From Rossellomorea aquimaris (GTDB lineage Bacteria > Bacillota > Bacilli > Bacillales > Bacillaceae_B): a DNA stretch of 64,000 bases. The notes below the pieces were generated by a model. The model was not told where the DNA came from, did not search any database, and saw only the letters and a program-made list of their open reading frames with translations. Position numbers and translations under genes: made by a program. Each line of letters starts with the position of its first letter. The first letter of the stretch is position 1. Below, in pieces: positions 55,199 through 64,000 of the stretch. Location of the stretch: the NCBI RefSeq assembly GCF_001877785.1, contig NZ_MINN01000085.1, positions 186,001 through 250,000 on the forward strand, in the 5' to 3' direction.

Positions 55199-55987
55199 AT
55201 GAAACATATGAAAGCACTATTTATCATATTTTTATTTTTTTCAATACCGCAGCCATCTCTGGCAGATCACGCTCCGTCTCCGGTGAATGAACTCGATGAC
55301 ATAGCCGACCAGGCACTTCAATTGACTAAGGCAGGAAAATATGAAGAAGCAAAGCATCTTCTGAATTATTTCTCAGAAGAGTTTGCCGCCGGAAGCATGC
55401 ATCAATCATTTTCAATGGATGAGTTAAGGATATTGACGATTTCACATAATCTGGCATTAGAGGCGATCAACCAGGCGGATGCCGGGATTGAACAAAAAGT
55501 AAATGCTGTAACAAAGTTCAGACTGGTCATGGATGCGTTATCCAGCCACTATCAGCCGTTATGGGTGGAAATGGAAGATCCAATCATGGAAGCATTCAAA
55601 GGCGTGAAGACAGCTGCAGAGAATGGGAACAGCGAACAATATCATTCGGAACTGAATATGTTCCTTGCCAAATATAATATCATCCAGCCAAGCATTAAGC
55701 TTGATATACCTGTCGAGCAGGCACAGGCACTGGATGCGAGGATTACGTACCTTGACCATTACCGGCAGAAAATCCTGGAAAGCACGGAAGCGACTGCAGA
55801 ATTGACGAATCTTCAGACGGATCTTGAGCACCTGTTTGAAAATAAAAAAGAAGATGAAGCCGATCCTTCTCTGTGGTGGGTGATTATTTCAACAGGAAGC
55901 ATCATTGTTTCTACATTATCTTATGTAGGTTGGAGAAAATATAAAGGTCAAAGGGACTCACGTGAATCAGAGCGGCAAAAAAATTGA
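55199..55987 (+). CDS. ypjB: Sporulation-associated protein YpjB
   Basis: 262 residues from ATG 55199 behind GGGGGGACAAG; the frame extends upstream but lacks a better site. Signal peptide (about 1-21, ending SLADHA), extracytoplasmic helical domain and a C-terminal membrane helix (about 225-245) with a basic tail. Family annotated as sporulation protein YpjB; the exact role is unknown. Confidence 0.83.
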   Translation: MKHMKALFIIFLFFSIPQPSLADHAPSPVNELDDIADQALQLTKAGKYEEAKHLLNYFSEEFAAGSMHQSFSMDELRILTISHNLALEAINQADAGIEQKVNAVTKFRLVMDALSSHYQPLWVEMEDPIMEAFKGVKTAAENGNSEQYHSELNMFLAKYNIIQPSIKLDIPVEQAQALDARITYLDHYRQKILESTEATAELTNLQTDLEHLFENKKEDEADPSLWWVIISTGSIIVSTLSYVGWRKYKGQRDSRESERQKN

Positions 55988-56043
55988 CATAGCTGATATC
56001 GCACTATAAAATCTAGGTATATGAACATCTGGAGGTTTTCGTA

Positions 56044-56721
56044 ATGGGTTTTCTTGTATACTTCTTACTCATTGCCCTCATTCCTATATGGGCGCAGTTG
56101 CGTGTGAAAAGTACATTTAAAAAGTACTCGAGAGTCGCTACGACATCGGGGATGACAGGAAGGGAAATGGCCAGGAAGATACTCGATGAAAATGGTCTGT
56201 TCGATGTGAAAGTAGTGGAAGGCAGGGGGTTCCTCAGTGACCACTATAATCCTGTGACCAAAACGGTCGCATTATCACCTGATAATTATCATGGTCATTC
56301 GGTTGCGGGCGCTGCTGTTGCAGCCCATGAAGTGGGGCATGCCATCCAGGACGCTGAAAGCTATGCTTTTCTTCGTTTCCGTCATGCACTGGTGCCTGTT
56401 GCCAATATCGGTTCGAACATGTCATGGATCTTCCTGCTGATTGGTATGTTCACTCAAATGACCGGGATGTTCCTTCTCGGCATCATCCTGATGGCTGCAG
56501 GTGTGGTCTTTCAATTAATCACCCTGCCTGTTGAATTCAATGCATCTTCCCGGGCGATGAATCAGATCGTTTCACTCGGACTGATCCGCAATGAAGAAGA
56601 ACGGCATGCCAAGAAAGTATTGAACGCAGCTGCAATGACCTATGTGGCAGCGGCCGCTGTAGCGGTAATCGAATTGTTAAGGCTCGTATTGATTTTCACT
56701 GGAATGCAAGGTGAAGATTAA
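56044..56721 (+). CDS. YugP-like zinc metallopeptidase
   Basis: 225 residues. N-terminal membrane helix, the zinc motif HEVGHAIQ (HExxH type, about residue 98) and further membrane helices toward the C-terminus. Homologous to YugP, whose gene lies elsewhere in B. subtilis; here it stands between ypjB and ypjC. The substrate is unknown. Confidence 0.87.
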   Translation: MGFLVYFLLIALIPIWAQLRVKSTFKKYSRVATTSGMTGREMARKILDENGLFDVKVVEGRGFLSDHYNPVTKTVALSPDNYHGHSVAGAAVAAHEVGHAIQDAESYAFLRFRHALVPVANIGSNMSWIFLLIGMFTQMTGMFLLGIILMAAGVVFQLITLPVEFNASSRAMNQIVSLGLIRNEEERHAKKVLNAAAMTYVAAAAVAVIELLRLVLIFTGMQGED

Positions 56722-56730
56722 TCACCCCTA

Positions 56731-56763
56731 TAAAAAAAGCCAGGCTGATGCCTGGCTTTTTTG
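56731..56763. terminator. Bidirectional terminator
   Basis: AAAAAAAGCCAGGC / GCCTGGCTTTTTT stem between the protease gene and convergent ypjC. Confidence 0.85.
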
Positions 56764-56772
56764 ATGTGCTTA

Positions 56773-57642
56773 TCAGTCGTGCAGGGGATTCTTATCAGCA
56801 TCCAGCGTAAATCCCTCACCGAGTACGTCATGAACAACCGTAACGGATACAAAAGCATGAGGATCCACGGCCGTAATGATATTTTTCAATCGGACAATTT
56901 CATTTTTCCCCACCACGCAATAAAGGACTTCCCGTTCTTGTTTTGTGAAAGAACCGTGACCCCTTAAAACAGTGACGCCGCGGTCCATCTTTTCATTGAT
57001 CACAGCAGCGATTTCCTCATGGTGGTCGGAGATGATCATCGCCCCGCGTGCAGAGTAAGCGCCTTCCTGCATGAAATCGATCACCTTGGCAGCGACGAAT
57101 ACTGCAACAAGTGTGTACATTGCCTGCCTGTAATCCAGATACGTGATGAGGGAAGCAATGATGACCACTGCATCAAACATGAACATCGTTTTCCCCATGC
57201 TCCACCCGACATATTTATGAACCACTCTGGCGATTATATCAACTCCGCCTGTGGTGCCGCCATATCTGAATATGATTCCGAGTCCGATTCCTATGAAGAC
57301 ACCGGCAAACAGAGCGACGAGAAATAAGTCATCCTCGAGGTGTATTTCCATCTGATACCGCTGGAAAATCCATAAGAATACAGATAAACTTACCGTTCCC
57401 AGAACCGTATAATAAAAGGCTTTTCTTCCGAGCAGCTTCCAGCCTAAAAAGAACAGGGGAATATTCAGTGCAAGGTTAGAATAAGAAGGATCGATATGAA
57501 ATAAGAAATAAAGAATCAAAGTAATCCCGGTGAATCCGCCTTCTGCAAGTTCATTCTGCATATTGAAATGAACGAGCCCGAAAGCGAAGATTGCTGCACC
57601 CAAAAGTATAAAAAATACATTTTTAAAGCGTAAACCAAGCAT
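56773..57642 (-). CDS. ypjC: YitT-family membrane protein YpjC
   Basis: 289 residues: five or six membrane helices in the N-terminal 190 residues (with GGTTGGVDIIARV), then a soluble DUF2179 domain (about 205-280, RGVTVLRGHGSFTKQEREVL). YitT-type proteins are of unknown transport or sensing role. Minus strand; reads out from a AAGGAGGG-type ribosome site near 57652. Confidence 0.87.
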   Translation of the reverse strand: MLGLRFKNVFFILLGAAIFAFGLVHFNMQNELAEGGFTGITLILYFLFHIDPSYSNLALNIPLFFLGWKLLGRKAFYYTVLGTVSLSVFLWIFQRYQMEIHLEDDLFLVALFAGVFIGIGLGIIFRYGGTTGGVDIIARVVHKYVGWSMGKTMFMFDAVVIIASLITYLDYRQAMYTLVAVFVAAKVIDFMQEGAYSARGAMIISDHHEEIAAVINEKMDRGVTVLRGHGSFTKQEREVLYCVVGKNEIVRLKNIITAVDPHAFVSVTVVHDVLGEGFTLDADKNPLHD

Positions 57643-57794
57643 CCTTGTTGTCCCTCCTTTGATGGGCAGTGTCTCATAACAGAGACATTATATAGGATGG
57701 GGATTATTGTGGCAATCCTTTAAACGAATAATTTGTAAATGTGATAAGATTTAGCTAACATGATAAAAGATGATGAAGGAGTGTGTCTTTTAAT

Positions 57795-58148
57795 ATGGCA
57801 AATGAAAAATCAATGATCCAGCTCCAAAAAGAAGTTGATCAATACATAAGTCAGTTCAAAGAAGGCTATTTCAGCCCCCTGGCAATGATGGCCAGATTAA
57901 CAGAAGAGATGGGGGAACTTGCGCGAGAAATTAACCATTATTATGGTGAAAAGCCCAAGAAACATACAGAAAAGGAAAAAACGGTTGAAGAAGAGCTCGG
58001 AGATGTATTATTTGTCCTCATCTGTCTTGCTAATTCTTTGGATATTTCCTTGGAGGAAGCTCATGATCGGGTCATGAATAAGTTTAACACCCGCGATAAA
58101 GATCGCTGGACAAGAAAAGAAGGCGGTGGCGAAAATGGAACAAATTAA
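57795..58148 (+). CDS. ypjD: MazG-type nucleotide pyrophosphohydrolase YpjD
   Basis: 117 residues from ATG 57795 behind [19 protein letters not shown] and [14 protein letters not shown] give the ExxE-and-ExxD metal-binding pattern. It would hydrolyse aberrant nucleotide triphosphates. Overlaps dapB by 14 bp. Confidence 0.9.
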   Translation: MANEKSMIQLQKEVDQYISQFKEGYFSPLAMMARLTEEMGELAREINHYYGEKPKKHTEKEKTVEEELGDVLFVLICLANSLDISLEEAHDRVMNKFNTRDKDRWTRKEGGGENGTN

Positions 58149-58905
58149 TGTGGTCATTGCCGGTCCAAGGGGCAGAATGGGAAAAGAGGCAGTTGAACTG
58201 GTCCAAAACACGCAGCATTTTACTTTGATCGGTGTGGTAGACCATAAAGGGGCAGCAAACCTGGACGTTCCTGTTTATAAAGACATAAAAGAATGTTTTG
58301 AATCGGATATACCTCACGTTTTAATCGATTTAACGACACCTGAAGTAGGCTATCATCATACAAAGACCGCACTGGAGTATGGAGTCAGGCCGGTGGTCGG
58401 AACCACAGGCTTCACCCCGGATGAATTGATCGAGTTGACGCAGTTAGCGGAATCAAAGAAACTCGGATGCATCATCGCTCCGAATTTTGCCATCGGGGCA
58501 GTCTTGATGATGAAGTTTTCTCAAATGGCAGCAAAGTACTTCGGAGATATTGAAATCATCGAACTTCATCATGATCAAAAACTTGATGCGCCGTCTGGTA
58601 CAGCAGTGAAAACGGCAGAGATGATAAAGGAAGTACGAGAAGCGAAAGTGCAGGGACATCCTGACGAGAAGGAAACCTTAAGAGGTGCAAGGGGAGCAGA
58701 TATCGATGGAATGCATATCCACAGTGTAAGACTCCCGGGTTTGATTGCCCATCAGCAGGTGATGTTCGGAGCAGAGGGGCAGACACTCACCATACGTCAT
58801 GACTCATATAACAGAGCAAGCTTCATGTCGGGAGTGAAAGTATCCGTCGAGATTGTCATGAAGCTGGATACACTTGTGTATGGGTTGGAAAATATTCTGG
58901 AGTAA
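58135..58905 (+). CDS. dapB: 4-hydroxy-tetrahydrodipicolinate reductase
   Basis: 256 residues from ATG 58135; a GTG at 58126 is possible. NAD(P) loop [13 protein letters not shown], catalytic [15 protein letters not shown] (about residue 143). It acts in the lysine/diaminopimelate pathway, which also supplies dipicolinate for spores. Confidence 0.95.
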   Translation: MEQINVVIAGPRGRMGKEAVELVQNTQHFTLIGVVDHKGAANLDVPVYKDIKECFESDIPHVLIDLTTPEVGYHHTKTALEYGVRPVVGTTGFTPDELIELTQLAESKKLGCIIAPNFAIGAVLMMKFSQMAAKYFGDIEIIELHHDQKLDAPSGTAVKTAEMIKEVREAKVQGHPDEKETLRGARGADIDGMHIHSVRLPGLIAHQQVMFGAEGQTLTIRHDSYNRASFMSGVKVSVEIVMKLDTLVYGLENILE

Positions 58906-58918
58906 AGGGGTGAAGCAA

Positions 58919-59326
58919 ATGAATATCGCTTTGATTGCTCATGATAAAAAAAAGGATGACTTGATCCGTTTTGTTTTAGCATACAAACCGATTATAGAGA
59001 AGCATTCGCTTTTTGCTACCGGCACGACAGGGAAGAGAATATCGGAAGAAACCGGATTATCAGTCCATCGTTTCCGGTCGGGTCCGCTCGGGGGAGACCA
59101 GGAAATCGGATCTTATATTGCAAATGACAAGATGGATCTTGTCCTGTTTTTCAGGGATCCACTTACAGCACAGCCCCACGAACCTGATGTTTCAGCCTTG
59201 ATCAGATTGTGCGACGTATATTCCGTTCCTTTGGCGACGAACATGGGAACAGCGGAAGTACTGGTAAAAGGGCTTGAAAGAGGGGATATTGAGTGGAGAG
59301 GCGTCCAAAAGGAAAGGGAGGATTAG
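58919..59326 (+). CDS. mgsA: Methylglyoxal synthase
   Basis: 135 residues from ATG 58919 behind [24 protein letters not shown] and the active-site stretch [14 protein letters not shown] are present. It converts dihydroxyacetone phosphate to methylglyoxal. Bacillithiol, made by the next genes, helps detoxify methylglyoxal, a likely reason for the linkage. Confidence 0.94.
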   Translation: MNIALIAHDKKKDDLIRFVLAYKPIIEKHSLFATGTTGKRISEETGLSVHRFRSGPLGGDQEIGSYIANDKMDLVLFFRDPLTAQPHEPDVSALIRLCDVYSVPLATNMGTAEVLVKGLERGDIEWRGVQKERED

Positions 59327-59327
59327 A

Positions 59328-60032
59328 TTGGCAGACGAACAAGTAGATATCCTTGCCTTTGGTGCCCATGCCGATGATGTTGAAATCGGCATGGGCGGTA
59401 CACTGGCTAAATATGCGGAAGCCGGCAAAAGAATCGTCATATGCGATCTTACTGAAGCAGAGCTTTCATCAAACGGATCAGTATCAACAAGGAAACAGGA
59501 AGCACTGGCTGCCGCGGGGCATCTCGGTGTCATGGAAAGAGTGACACTGGATATACCTGACAGGGGAATTCTTCTTACCGATATACATATATCAAAAGTC
59601 GTGGAGGTCATCAGAAAATATAAACCGAAAGCGTTATTTGCACCATTTGAGAAAGACCGGCATCCCGATCATGGAAATGCTTCCAGGCTCGTGAGGGAAG
59701 CTTATTTTTCTTCGGGTATACGAAAATATAATCCATCTACCCCGGTGCATAAACCTGCCAAGCTTTATTTTTATATGATCAACGGTTTTCATAAGCCTCA
59801 TTTTGTCATTGATATCGAGAATCATATAGAAGCGAAGCTGCAAAGCCTGCGTGCTTACGAGAGTCAATTCACAGAGGGAAAAGACGGTGTTGCCACCCCC
59901 TTGACCGACAATTATATAGAAGCTGTGGAAGCGAGGGAGAGAATGATGGGGAAGGATGCCGGAGTCCGATATGCTGAAGGGTTCTTCTCCTATAATACAC
60001 TTCTACTGCATCATGACTTGATAGGAGAATAG
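59328..60032 (+). CDS. bshB1: Bacillithiol biosynthesis deacetylase BshB1
   Basis: 234 residues from TTG 59328 behind AAGGGAGG. Zinc motif AHADDVEIG (AHPDD type) near residue 12 and the late His in [12 protein letters not shown] (about residue 112). It removes acetate from GlcNAc-malate. Start just after mgsA (1-bp gap). Confidence 0.93.
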   Translation: MADEQVDILAFGAHADDVEIGMGGTLAKYAEAGKRIVICDLTEAELSSNGSVSTRKQEALAAAGHLGVMERVTLDIPDRGILLTDIHISKVVEVIRKYKPKALFAPFEKDRHPDHGNASRLVREAYFSSGIRKYNPSTPVHKPAKLYFYMINGFHKPHFVIDIENHIEAKLQSLRAYESQFTEGKDGVATPLTDNYIEAVEARERMMGKDAGVRYAEGFFSYNTLLLHHDLIGE

Positions 60033-60034
60033 GT

Positions 60035-61156
60035 ATGAAATTAAGAATTGGAATCACATGTTATCCTACGGTTGGGGGATCTGGAGTAGTGGCTACGGAG
60101 CTCGGAAAGCTTCTCGCGGAAAAAGGCCATGAAATTCATTTCATCACTTCCAGCATCCCTTTCAGGATCAACAAGATGTACCATAATATATATTTTCACC
60201 AGGTTGAGGTCAATCAGTATTCAGTCTTTCAATACCCTCCATATGATATAGCGCTTGCCAATAAGATGGCTGAAATCATTAAGCGTGAAAACCTGGATAT
60301 CCTGCACGTACATTATGCGATTCCCCATGCAGTATGTGCCATATTGGGAAAACAGATGTCTGACAGGGACGTTAAAATCGTCACGACACTCCATGGGACG
60401 GATATAACCGTACTCGGCTATGATCCGTCATTGACAGGTGCCATTCGGTTCGGTATTGAAAAATCGGATGTCGTTACGGCTGTCTCGAACGCACTCGTCG
60501 ACCAGACGCATGATTTGATTCATCCTGATAAGGAGATTAAAACGGTCTATAATTTCATCGATGAACGGGTGTACAGGCCCGTCGATTCAAGTGAATTGCG
60601 TAAAGAATACGGTATAGCCCAGGGTGAAAAAGTCATTATCCACGTATCTAATTTCCGGGGAGTCAAAAGGGTAAGTGATGTTGTAGCCTCTTTCAACCTT
60701 ATCCAGAAAGAAATTCCGGCAAAACTGCTGCTGGTAGGCGATGGCCCGGAAATGACTGTCGTATGCAGACAGGTGAAAGAATTAGGTCTGAATGACCGGG
60801 TGTTGTTCCTGGGGAAACAGGATAATCTTGAAGAACTTTATTCAATCAGCGACCTGAAGCTGCTTCTATCCGAGAAAGAGAGTTTCGGTCTCGTCGCGCT
60901 TGAAGCAATGGCGTGCGGTGTTCCGGCAATAGGTACGGATATCGGGGGGATACCGGAAGTGATTGAAGAAGGTTTCAACGGTTATATCTGTAAAGTGGGA
61001 GATGTTGAAGAAGTTTCATCGAAAGCGATCGGCCTCTTGAGTAATGAAGACCTGCACCGTTCACTTTCTGATAATGCGCTTGAGACAGCAAGGACAAAAT
61101 TCCACTCAAAGAAAATCCTCGGCCAATACGAGCAGATATACAGGGACTTAGTATAG
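60035..61156 (+). CDS. bshA: GlcNAc-malate transferase BshA
   Basis: 373 residues, GT-B glycosyltransferase of family 4: N-terminal [15 protein letters not shown], and the C-terminal [20 protein letters not shown] (E-x7-E) near residue 285. It joins UDP-GlcNAc and malate, the first bacillithiol step. Start 2 bp after bshB1. Confidence 0.95.
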   Translation: MKLRIGITCYPTVGGSGVVATELGKLLAEKGHEIHFITSSIPFRINKMYHNIYFHQVEVNQYSVFQYPPYDIALANKMAEIIKRENLDILHVHYAIPHAVCAILGKQMSDRDVKIVTTLHGTDITVLGYDPSLTGAIRFGIEKSDVVTAVSNALVDQTHDLIHPDKEIKTVYNFIDERVYRPVDSSELRKEYGIAQGEKVIIHVSNFRGVKRVSDVVASFNLIQKEIPAKLLLVGDGPEMTVVCRQVKELGLNDRVLFLGKQDNLEELYSISDLKLLLSEKESFGLVALEAMACGVPAIGTDIGGIPEVIEEGFNGYICKVGDVEEVSSKAIGLLSNEDLHRSLSDNALETARTKFHSKKILGQYEQIYRDLV

Positions 61157-61185
61157 ATACGCTTTACAGAAAAGAAGGTGTTAAC

Positions 61186-62385
61186 ATGCTCCCGAAGATG
61201 TTTCAGGATGCGATCCCCCTTTTAAAGAAAATTGAACAGGCGGGCTATCAGGCTTTTTTCGTAGGAGGGTCCGTAAGGGATTACCTTCTCGGCAGGCAGA
61301 TCAATGATGTGGACATTGCAACATCGGCTTTTCCAGAGGAAATAAAATCAATCTTCCCCCGCACCGCCGATATCGGTATCGAGCACGGGACGGTATTGGT
61401 CATCGAGAAGGAAGGTGAATACGAAATCACCACATTCAGGACTGAATCCGGGTATGATGATTTCAGGCGGCCTGATAGAGTCGAATTCATCCGGTCACTT
61501 GAAGATGATCTCATGCGAAGGGATTTCACCATGAACAGTATGGCTATGGATGCAGAGGGTGTCATATATGACCCATTTGATGGCCGCGGCGATATCAAAC
61601 AGAAATTGATCAGGACAGTGGGAGAGCCTGCAGAAAGGTTCTCCGAGGATGCCTTACGGATGCTGAGGGGTGTCCGTTTTGTAAGCCAGCTTGGTTTTGA
61701 GCTTGAAGCAGGTACCCGGGAGGCATTGACGGCATACTCGAATCTGCTGTCCCATATCGCCATCGAGCGGAAGACGATTGAATTCGAAAAGACCATCAGC
61801 GGGCATTACAGGGATAAAGCGTTCGAGATTCTTATCCAATCCACTCTATATAAACAACTGCCGGGTCTTTCTGGTGAATCTGAAGCCATCCGGAAAATAG
61901 CACGTCTTCCATTGGTGAAAAGATTAAATGCCGATCAAATGTGGCTGCTTTTAACAGCTAGCATGGATGCAGATCCTTCTGTTTTCTTGAAAATGTGGAG
62001 GCTTCCTTCCAAGGTGATTAAGGAACGCAATAAGGAAAAGGATATTTTATCCAGAAGAATGAAAGAAGGCTGGACGAGGGAGCTGCTCTTTCATTCAGGT
62101 TTGGAAAGGGCAGTCAATGTTGAAAAAGTATACAACTGCATTCTTTCTTCGAATTCACCCATTGAATCATTACTGGAAAAATATGAAGCACTTCCTATAA
62201 AGGATCGCAAGGAACTGAATGTCACAGGAAATGACCTTATGAATTGGTCCGGGAAAGCCGGCGGTCCATGGGTCAAGGAAACTCTTGAGGGCATCGAAAA
62301 GGCAATACTGAATGAAGAAATAACAAATGATCATGATACGATAAGGAGGTGGCTGGAAACATGCAATCCATCAGAAAAAAACTGA
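61186..62385 (+). CDS. cca: CCA-adding tRNA nucleotidyltransferase
   Basis: 399 residues. GGSVRDYLLGR and the catalytic DVDIATSA near residue 40, RRDFTMNSMA, then EDALRMLRGVRF. Class II CCA enzyme that builds or repairs tRNA 3' ends. Ends overlapping the start of birA by 25 bp. Confidence 0.95.
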   Translation: MLPKMFQDAIPLLKKIEQAGYQAFFVGGSVRDYLLGRQINDVDIATSAFPEEIKSIFPRTADIGIEHGTVLVIEKEGEYEITTFRTESGYDDFRRPDRVEFIRSLEDDLMRRDFTMNSMAMDAEGVIYDPFDGRGDIKQKLIRTVGEPAERFSEDALRMLRGVRFVSQLGFELEAGTREALTAYSNLLSHIAIERKTIEFEKTISGHYRDKAFEILIQSTLYKQLPGLSGESEAIRKIARLPLVKRLNADQMWLLLTASMDADPSVFLKMWRLPSKVIKERNKEKDILSRRMKEGWTRELLFHSGLERAVNVEKVYNCILSSNSPIESLLEKYEALPIKDRKELNVTGNDLMNWSGKAGGPWVKETLEGIEKAILNEEITNDHDTIRRWLETCNPSEKN

Positions 62386-63341
62386 TTCAGGCATTTTCAG
62401 AATCCAATGGCGAATTTCTATCGGGCCAGGCGCTGGCTGAAATTGCAGGTTGTTCCCGAACCGCAATTTGGAAACACATCGAAGAATTGAGAAAAGAAGG
62501 ATTTAAATTGGAGGCTGTCAGGAAAAAAGGCTATCGGATCATTGATACACCAGACAGTGTCACCGAAAACAAGATCCGCCTGGGCCTTAATACCAAGACT
62601 TTGGGACAAGTCATCCATTATGAGGAATCGGTGCCCAGCACCCAAAAGATTGCACACGATTTAGCGGGCAGCGGAGCGGTGGAAGGTACACTTGTCATCG
62701 CGGATGAACAAACTGCCGGGAGGGGACGTCTCATGCGTGAATGGCATTCTTCATCCGGGAATGGCATTTGGATGAGTCTGATCATGAAACCCCATCTCCC
62801 GCCGCAAAAAGCACCGCAATTCACATTGATCACTGCAGTGGCAGTAGTGCAGGCAATTGAAGATGTGACGGGGCTCCAGCCCCAGATCAAGTGGCCGAAT
62901 GATATACTGATAGATGGGAAGAAAGTTACCGGTATCCTGACTGAGCTGCAGGCTGAGTCTGACAAAATCAATTCCATCATCATCGGTATCGGGATGAATG
63001 TGAATCATTCGATTGATCATTTTCCTGATGAAATCCGCCAGATTGCCACGTCATTATCAATCGAAAAAGGGACCAGGATCTCCAGGTCTAAACTGGTGCA
63101 GACAGTCCTCGAAAAAATGGAATCATTGTATTCCCTCTATATGAAGGAAGGTTTCATACCAATCAAACTTCTGTGGGAAAGCTATGCCGTCTCGATTGGA
63201 AAAAGGATCAGGGCACGCACGATCAACGGTACAATCGAAGGAACGGCTCTAGGCATCACTGAAGAAGGCGTATTGAAAATAGAAGATGGCGAAGGTACCA
63301 TACACAGAATCTATTCAGCGGATATCGAAGTGAATATTTAA
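62361..63341 (+). CDS. birA: Biotin protein ligase and biotin repressor BirA
   Basis: 326 residues from ATG 62361 behind AAGGAGG. N-terminal winged helix (about 5-60, LSGQALAEIAGCSRTAIWKH), central ligase domain with AGRGRLMREW and KWPNDILIDGKKVTGILTE (about 185-205), and a C-terminal SH3-like cap. It biotinylates carboxylases and represses biotin genes. Confidence 0.95.
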   Translation: MQSIRKKLIQAFSESNGEFLSGQALAEIAGCSRTAIWKHIEELRKEGFKLEAVRKKGYRIIDTPDSVTENKIRLGLNTKTLGQVIHYEESVPSTQKIAHDLAGSGAVEGTLVIADEQTAGRGRLMREWHSSSGNGIWMSLIMKPHLPPQKAPQFTLITAVAVVQAIEDVTGLQPQIKWPNDILIDGKKVTGILTELQAESDKINSIIIGIGMNVNHSIDHFPDEIRQIATSLSIEKGTRISRSKLVQTVLEKMESLYSLYMKEGFIPIKLLWESYAVSIGKRIRARTINGTIEGTALGITEEGVLKIEDGEGTIHRIYSADIEVNI

Positions 63342-63351
63342 TGGTCATTAT

Positions 63352-63395
63352 ACGGGATGAGTGAAGAAATATCTTCATATCCATCCCGTTTTTTT
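63352..63395 (+). terminator. Terminator after birA
   Basis: ACGGGATG / CATCCCGT with GAAGA / TCTTC inner stem, followed by seven T. Confidence 0.8.
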
Positions 63396-63396
63396 A

Positions 63397-63405
63397 TGTT
63401 ATAAT
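63397..63405 (+). promoter_or_regulatory. Extended -10 promoter of panB
   Basis: TGT-TATAAT lies at 63397-63405, giving a leader of about 235 nt before panB. Confidence 0.45.
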
Positions 63406-63411
63406 TTTGAG

Positions 63412-63563
63412 TGGGCAGTATCGAAAGAACTGCACCCTTACAAGAGCAAGAATCTCAATACTGAATAATATCTGCCTTGATCCAAATTGGACTGGGACAG
63501 AGGGTCGAAACAACAAATATTTAGACACTTGGGATCCTTCTGTCATTTTCAGGAGGTTTTTTT
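63412..63563 (+). promoter_or_regulatory. Attenuator-like 5' leader of panB
   Basis: A terminator hairpin CCTTCTG / CAGGAGG (63536-63556) is followed by seven T. Its left arm extended to CCTTCTGTC (63536-63544) can instead pair over 9 bp with GACAGAGGG (63496-63504). Upstream there is at least one hairpin, GCAGT / ACTGC (near 63414-63432). This is the layout of a riboswitch or attenuator; a pan-motif RNA is known in front of panB in Firmicutes. Confidence 0.55.
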
Positions 63564-63647
63564 ATTAGGCTGAAACGGCCTTATACGATTATGTAAGTGC
63601 ATTCATATTTGTTTCGTCACCTCTGACTGCAAAGAAGGAGGAAGAAA

Positions 63648-64000
63648 ATGAAACAGACAACTGATTTTTCAAAAATGAAACGGGAAAATGAGAAGCTCAC
63701 GATGCTGACGGCTTATGATTATCCAAGTGCGAAGCTGGCTGAAGAAGCAGGCATCGATCTGCTTTTGGTCGGTGACTCCCTCGGGATGGTGGTTTTAGGT
63801 TATGATTCAACGGTTCCTGTCACCGTTGAAGATATGATCCATCATACGAAAGCTGTGAGAAGAGGGGCGTCCCGCACGTTCATTGTCACGGATATGCCTT
63901 TTATGACTTATCATCTTTCCAGGGAGGAAACATTGCGGACTGCGGCTCGTATCCTCCAGGATAGCGGTGCGAATGCCGTCAAGGTAGAAGGTGCAGGGGT
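63648..64000 (+). CDS. panB: 3-methyl-2-oxobutanoate hydroxymethyltransferase, N-terminal part
   Basis: 117 codons before the right edge, starting [20 protein letters not shown] behind AAGGAGGAAG. Conserved [27 protein letters not shown] (in pieces) and the VGDSLGMV metal/substrate region near residue 44. First committed step of pantothenate synthesis. It is presumably the first gene of panBCD. Confidence 0.95.
   Translation, partial: MKQTTDFSKMKRENEKLTMLTAYDYPSAKLAEEAGIDLLLVGDSLGMVVLGYDSTVPVTVEDMIHHTKAVRRGASRTFIVTDMPFMTYHLSREETLRTAARILQDSGANAVKVEGAG

Noticed and set aside
63412-63563. T-box leader before panB
   Set aside because: The conserved T-box sequence (AGGGTGG..ACCGCG type) is absent; only AGAGGGTCGAAAC occurs.

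Overview
The window is a low-to-moderate G+C Bacillaceae chromosome. Gene order follows the Bacillus subtilis block from recS through ypb, gudB, ypdA, ansA, prsW, sleB-ypeB, cmk, ypfD, fni, der-gpsA, spoIVA, hbs, mtrAB, hepST-menG, ndk, cheR, aro-his-tyr, ypi, qcrABC, ypj, dapB, mgsA, bsh, cca and birA to panB. Spore genes (cotJ, sleB, ypeB, spoIVA, ypjB) show that it is an endospore former. Species cannot be fixed from sequence alone; a marine or soil Bacillus-like genus such as Rossellomorea is a guess.

The outstanding feature is a 6.85-kb insertion (about 3122-9970) that splits the spore-coat gene cotJC exactly in frame. The N-terminal 77 codons lie at 9969-10199 and the C-terminal 112 codons at 2781-3119, both on the minus strand. 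The insert carries a large serine recombinase at one end, a small serine resolvase and several unrecognised genes. Its two ends can be joined on paper into an attB (about 40 bp) and an attP (about 50 bp) with matching dyads, centred on the same TT dinucleotide. The conserved half-site motif is 5 bp further out in attP, as the large-serine-recombinase model predicts. Excision would restore an uninterrupted 189-codon cotJC, so this is a candidate skin-like, sporulation-linked intervening element. By eye the whole insert contains no CpG dinucleotide, and no GGCC, while both flanks contain many. This affects coding and non-coding DNA alike and I know of no described precedent.

Layout: 1-2712 recS-ypbD-ypbE-ypbF; 2781-10713 cotJABC with the insert; 10867-15888 CBS-ACT protein, small membrane protein, ypbG, a CarH/LitR-like B12 photoreceptor regulator, mecB and glutamate dehydrogenase; 16353-20600 ypdA, a six-copy 125-bp palindromic tandem repeat, ansA and prsW; 20791-28208 germination genes sleB-ypeB, motI, cmk, an acyltransferase, ypfD and fni; 28266-36723 ypzI, yphA, yphB, der, gpsA, yphE, yphF, spoIVA and hbs; 36966-42174 mtrA-mtrB, menaquinone genes hepS-menG-hepT, ndk and cheR; 42402-48706 aroF-aroB-aroH-hisC-tyrA-aroE, lacking the trp genes found here in B. 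subtilis; 48810-54463 an amidohydrolase-like gene, ypiA-ypiB-ypiF and qcrABC; 54532-64000 ypjA, ypjB, a YugP-like protease, ypjC, ypjD, dapB, mgsA, bshB1, bshA, cca, birA and partial panB behind an attenuator-like leader.

Functional links: bshA, bshB1 and ypdA make and recycle bacillithiol; hepS, menG and hepT supply menaquinone to the qcr complex; the aro/his/tyr genes make aromatic amino acids. Dispersed palindromic repeats of at least two families, sometimes nested, fill several intergenic gaps.
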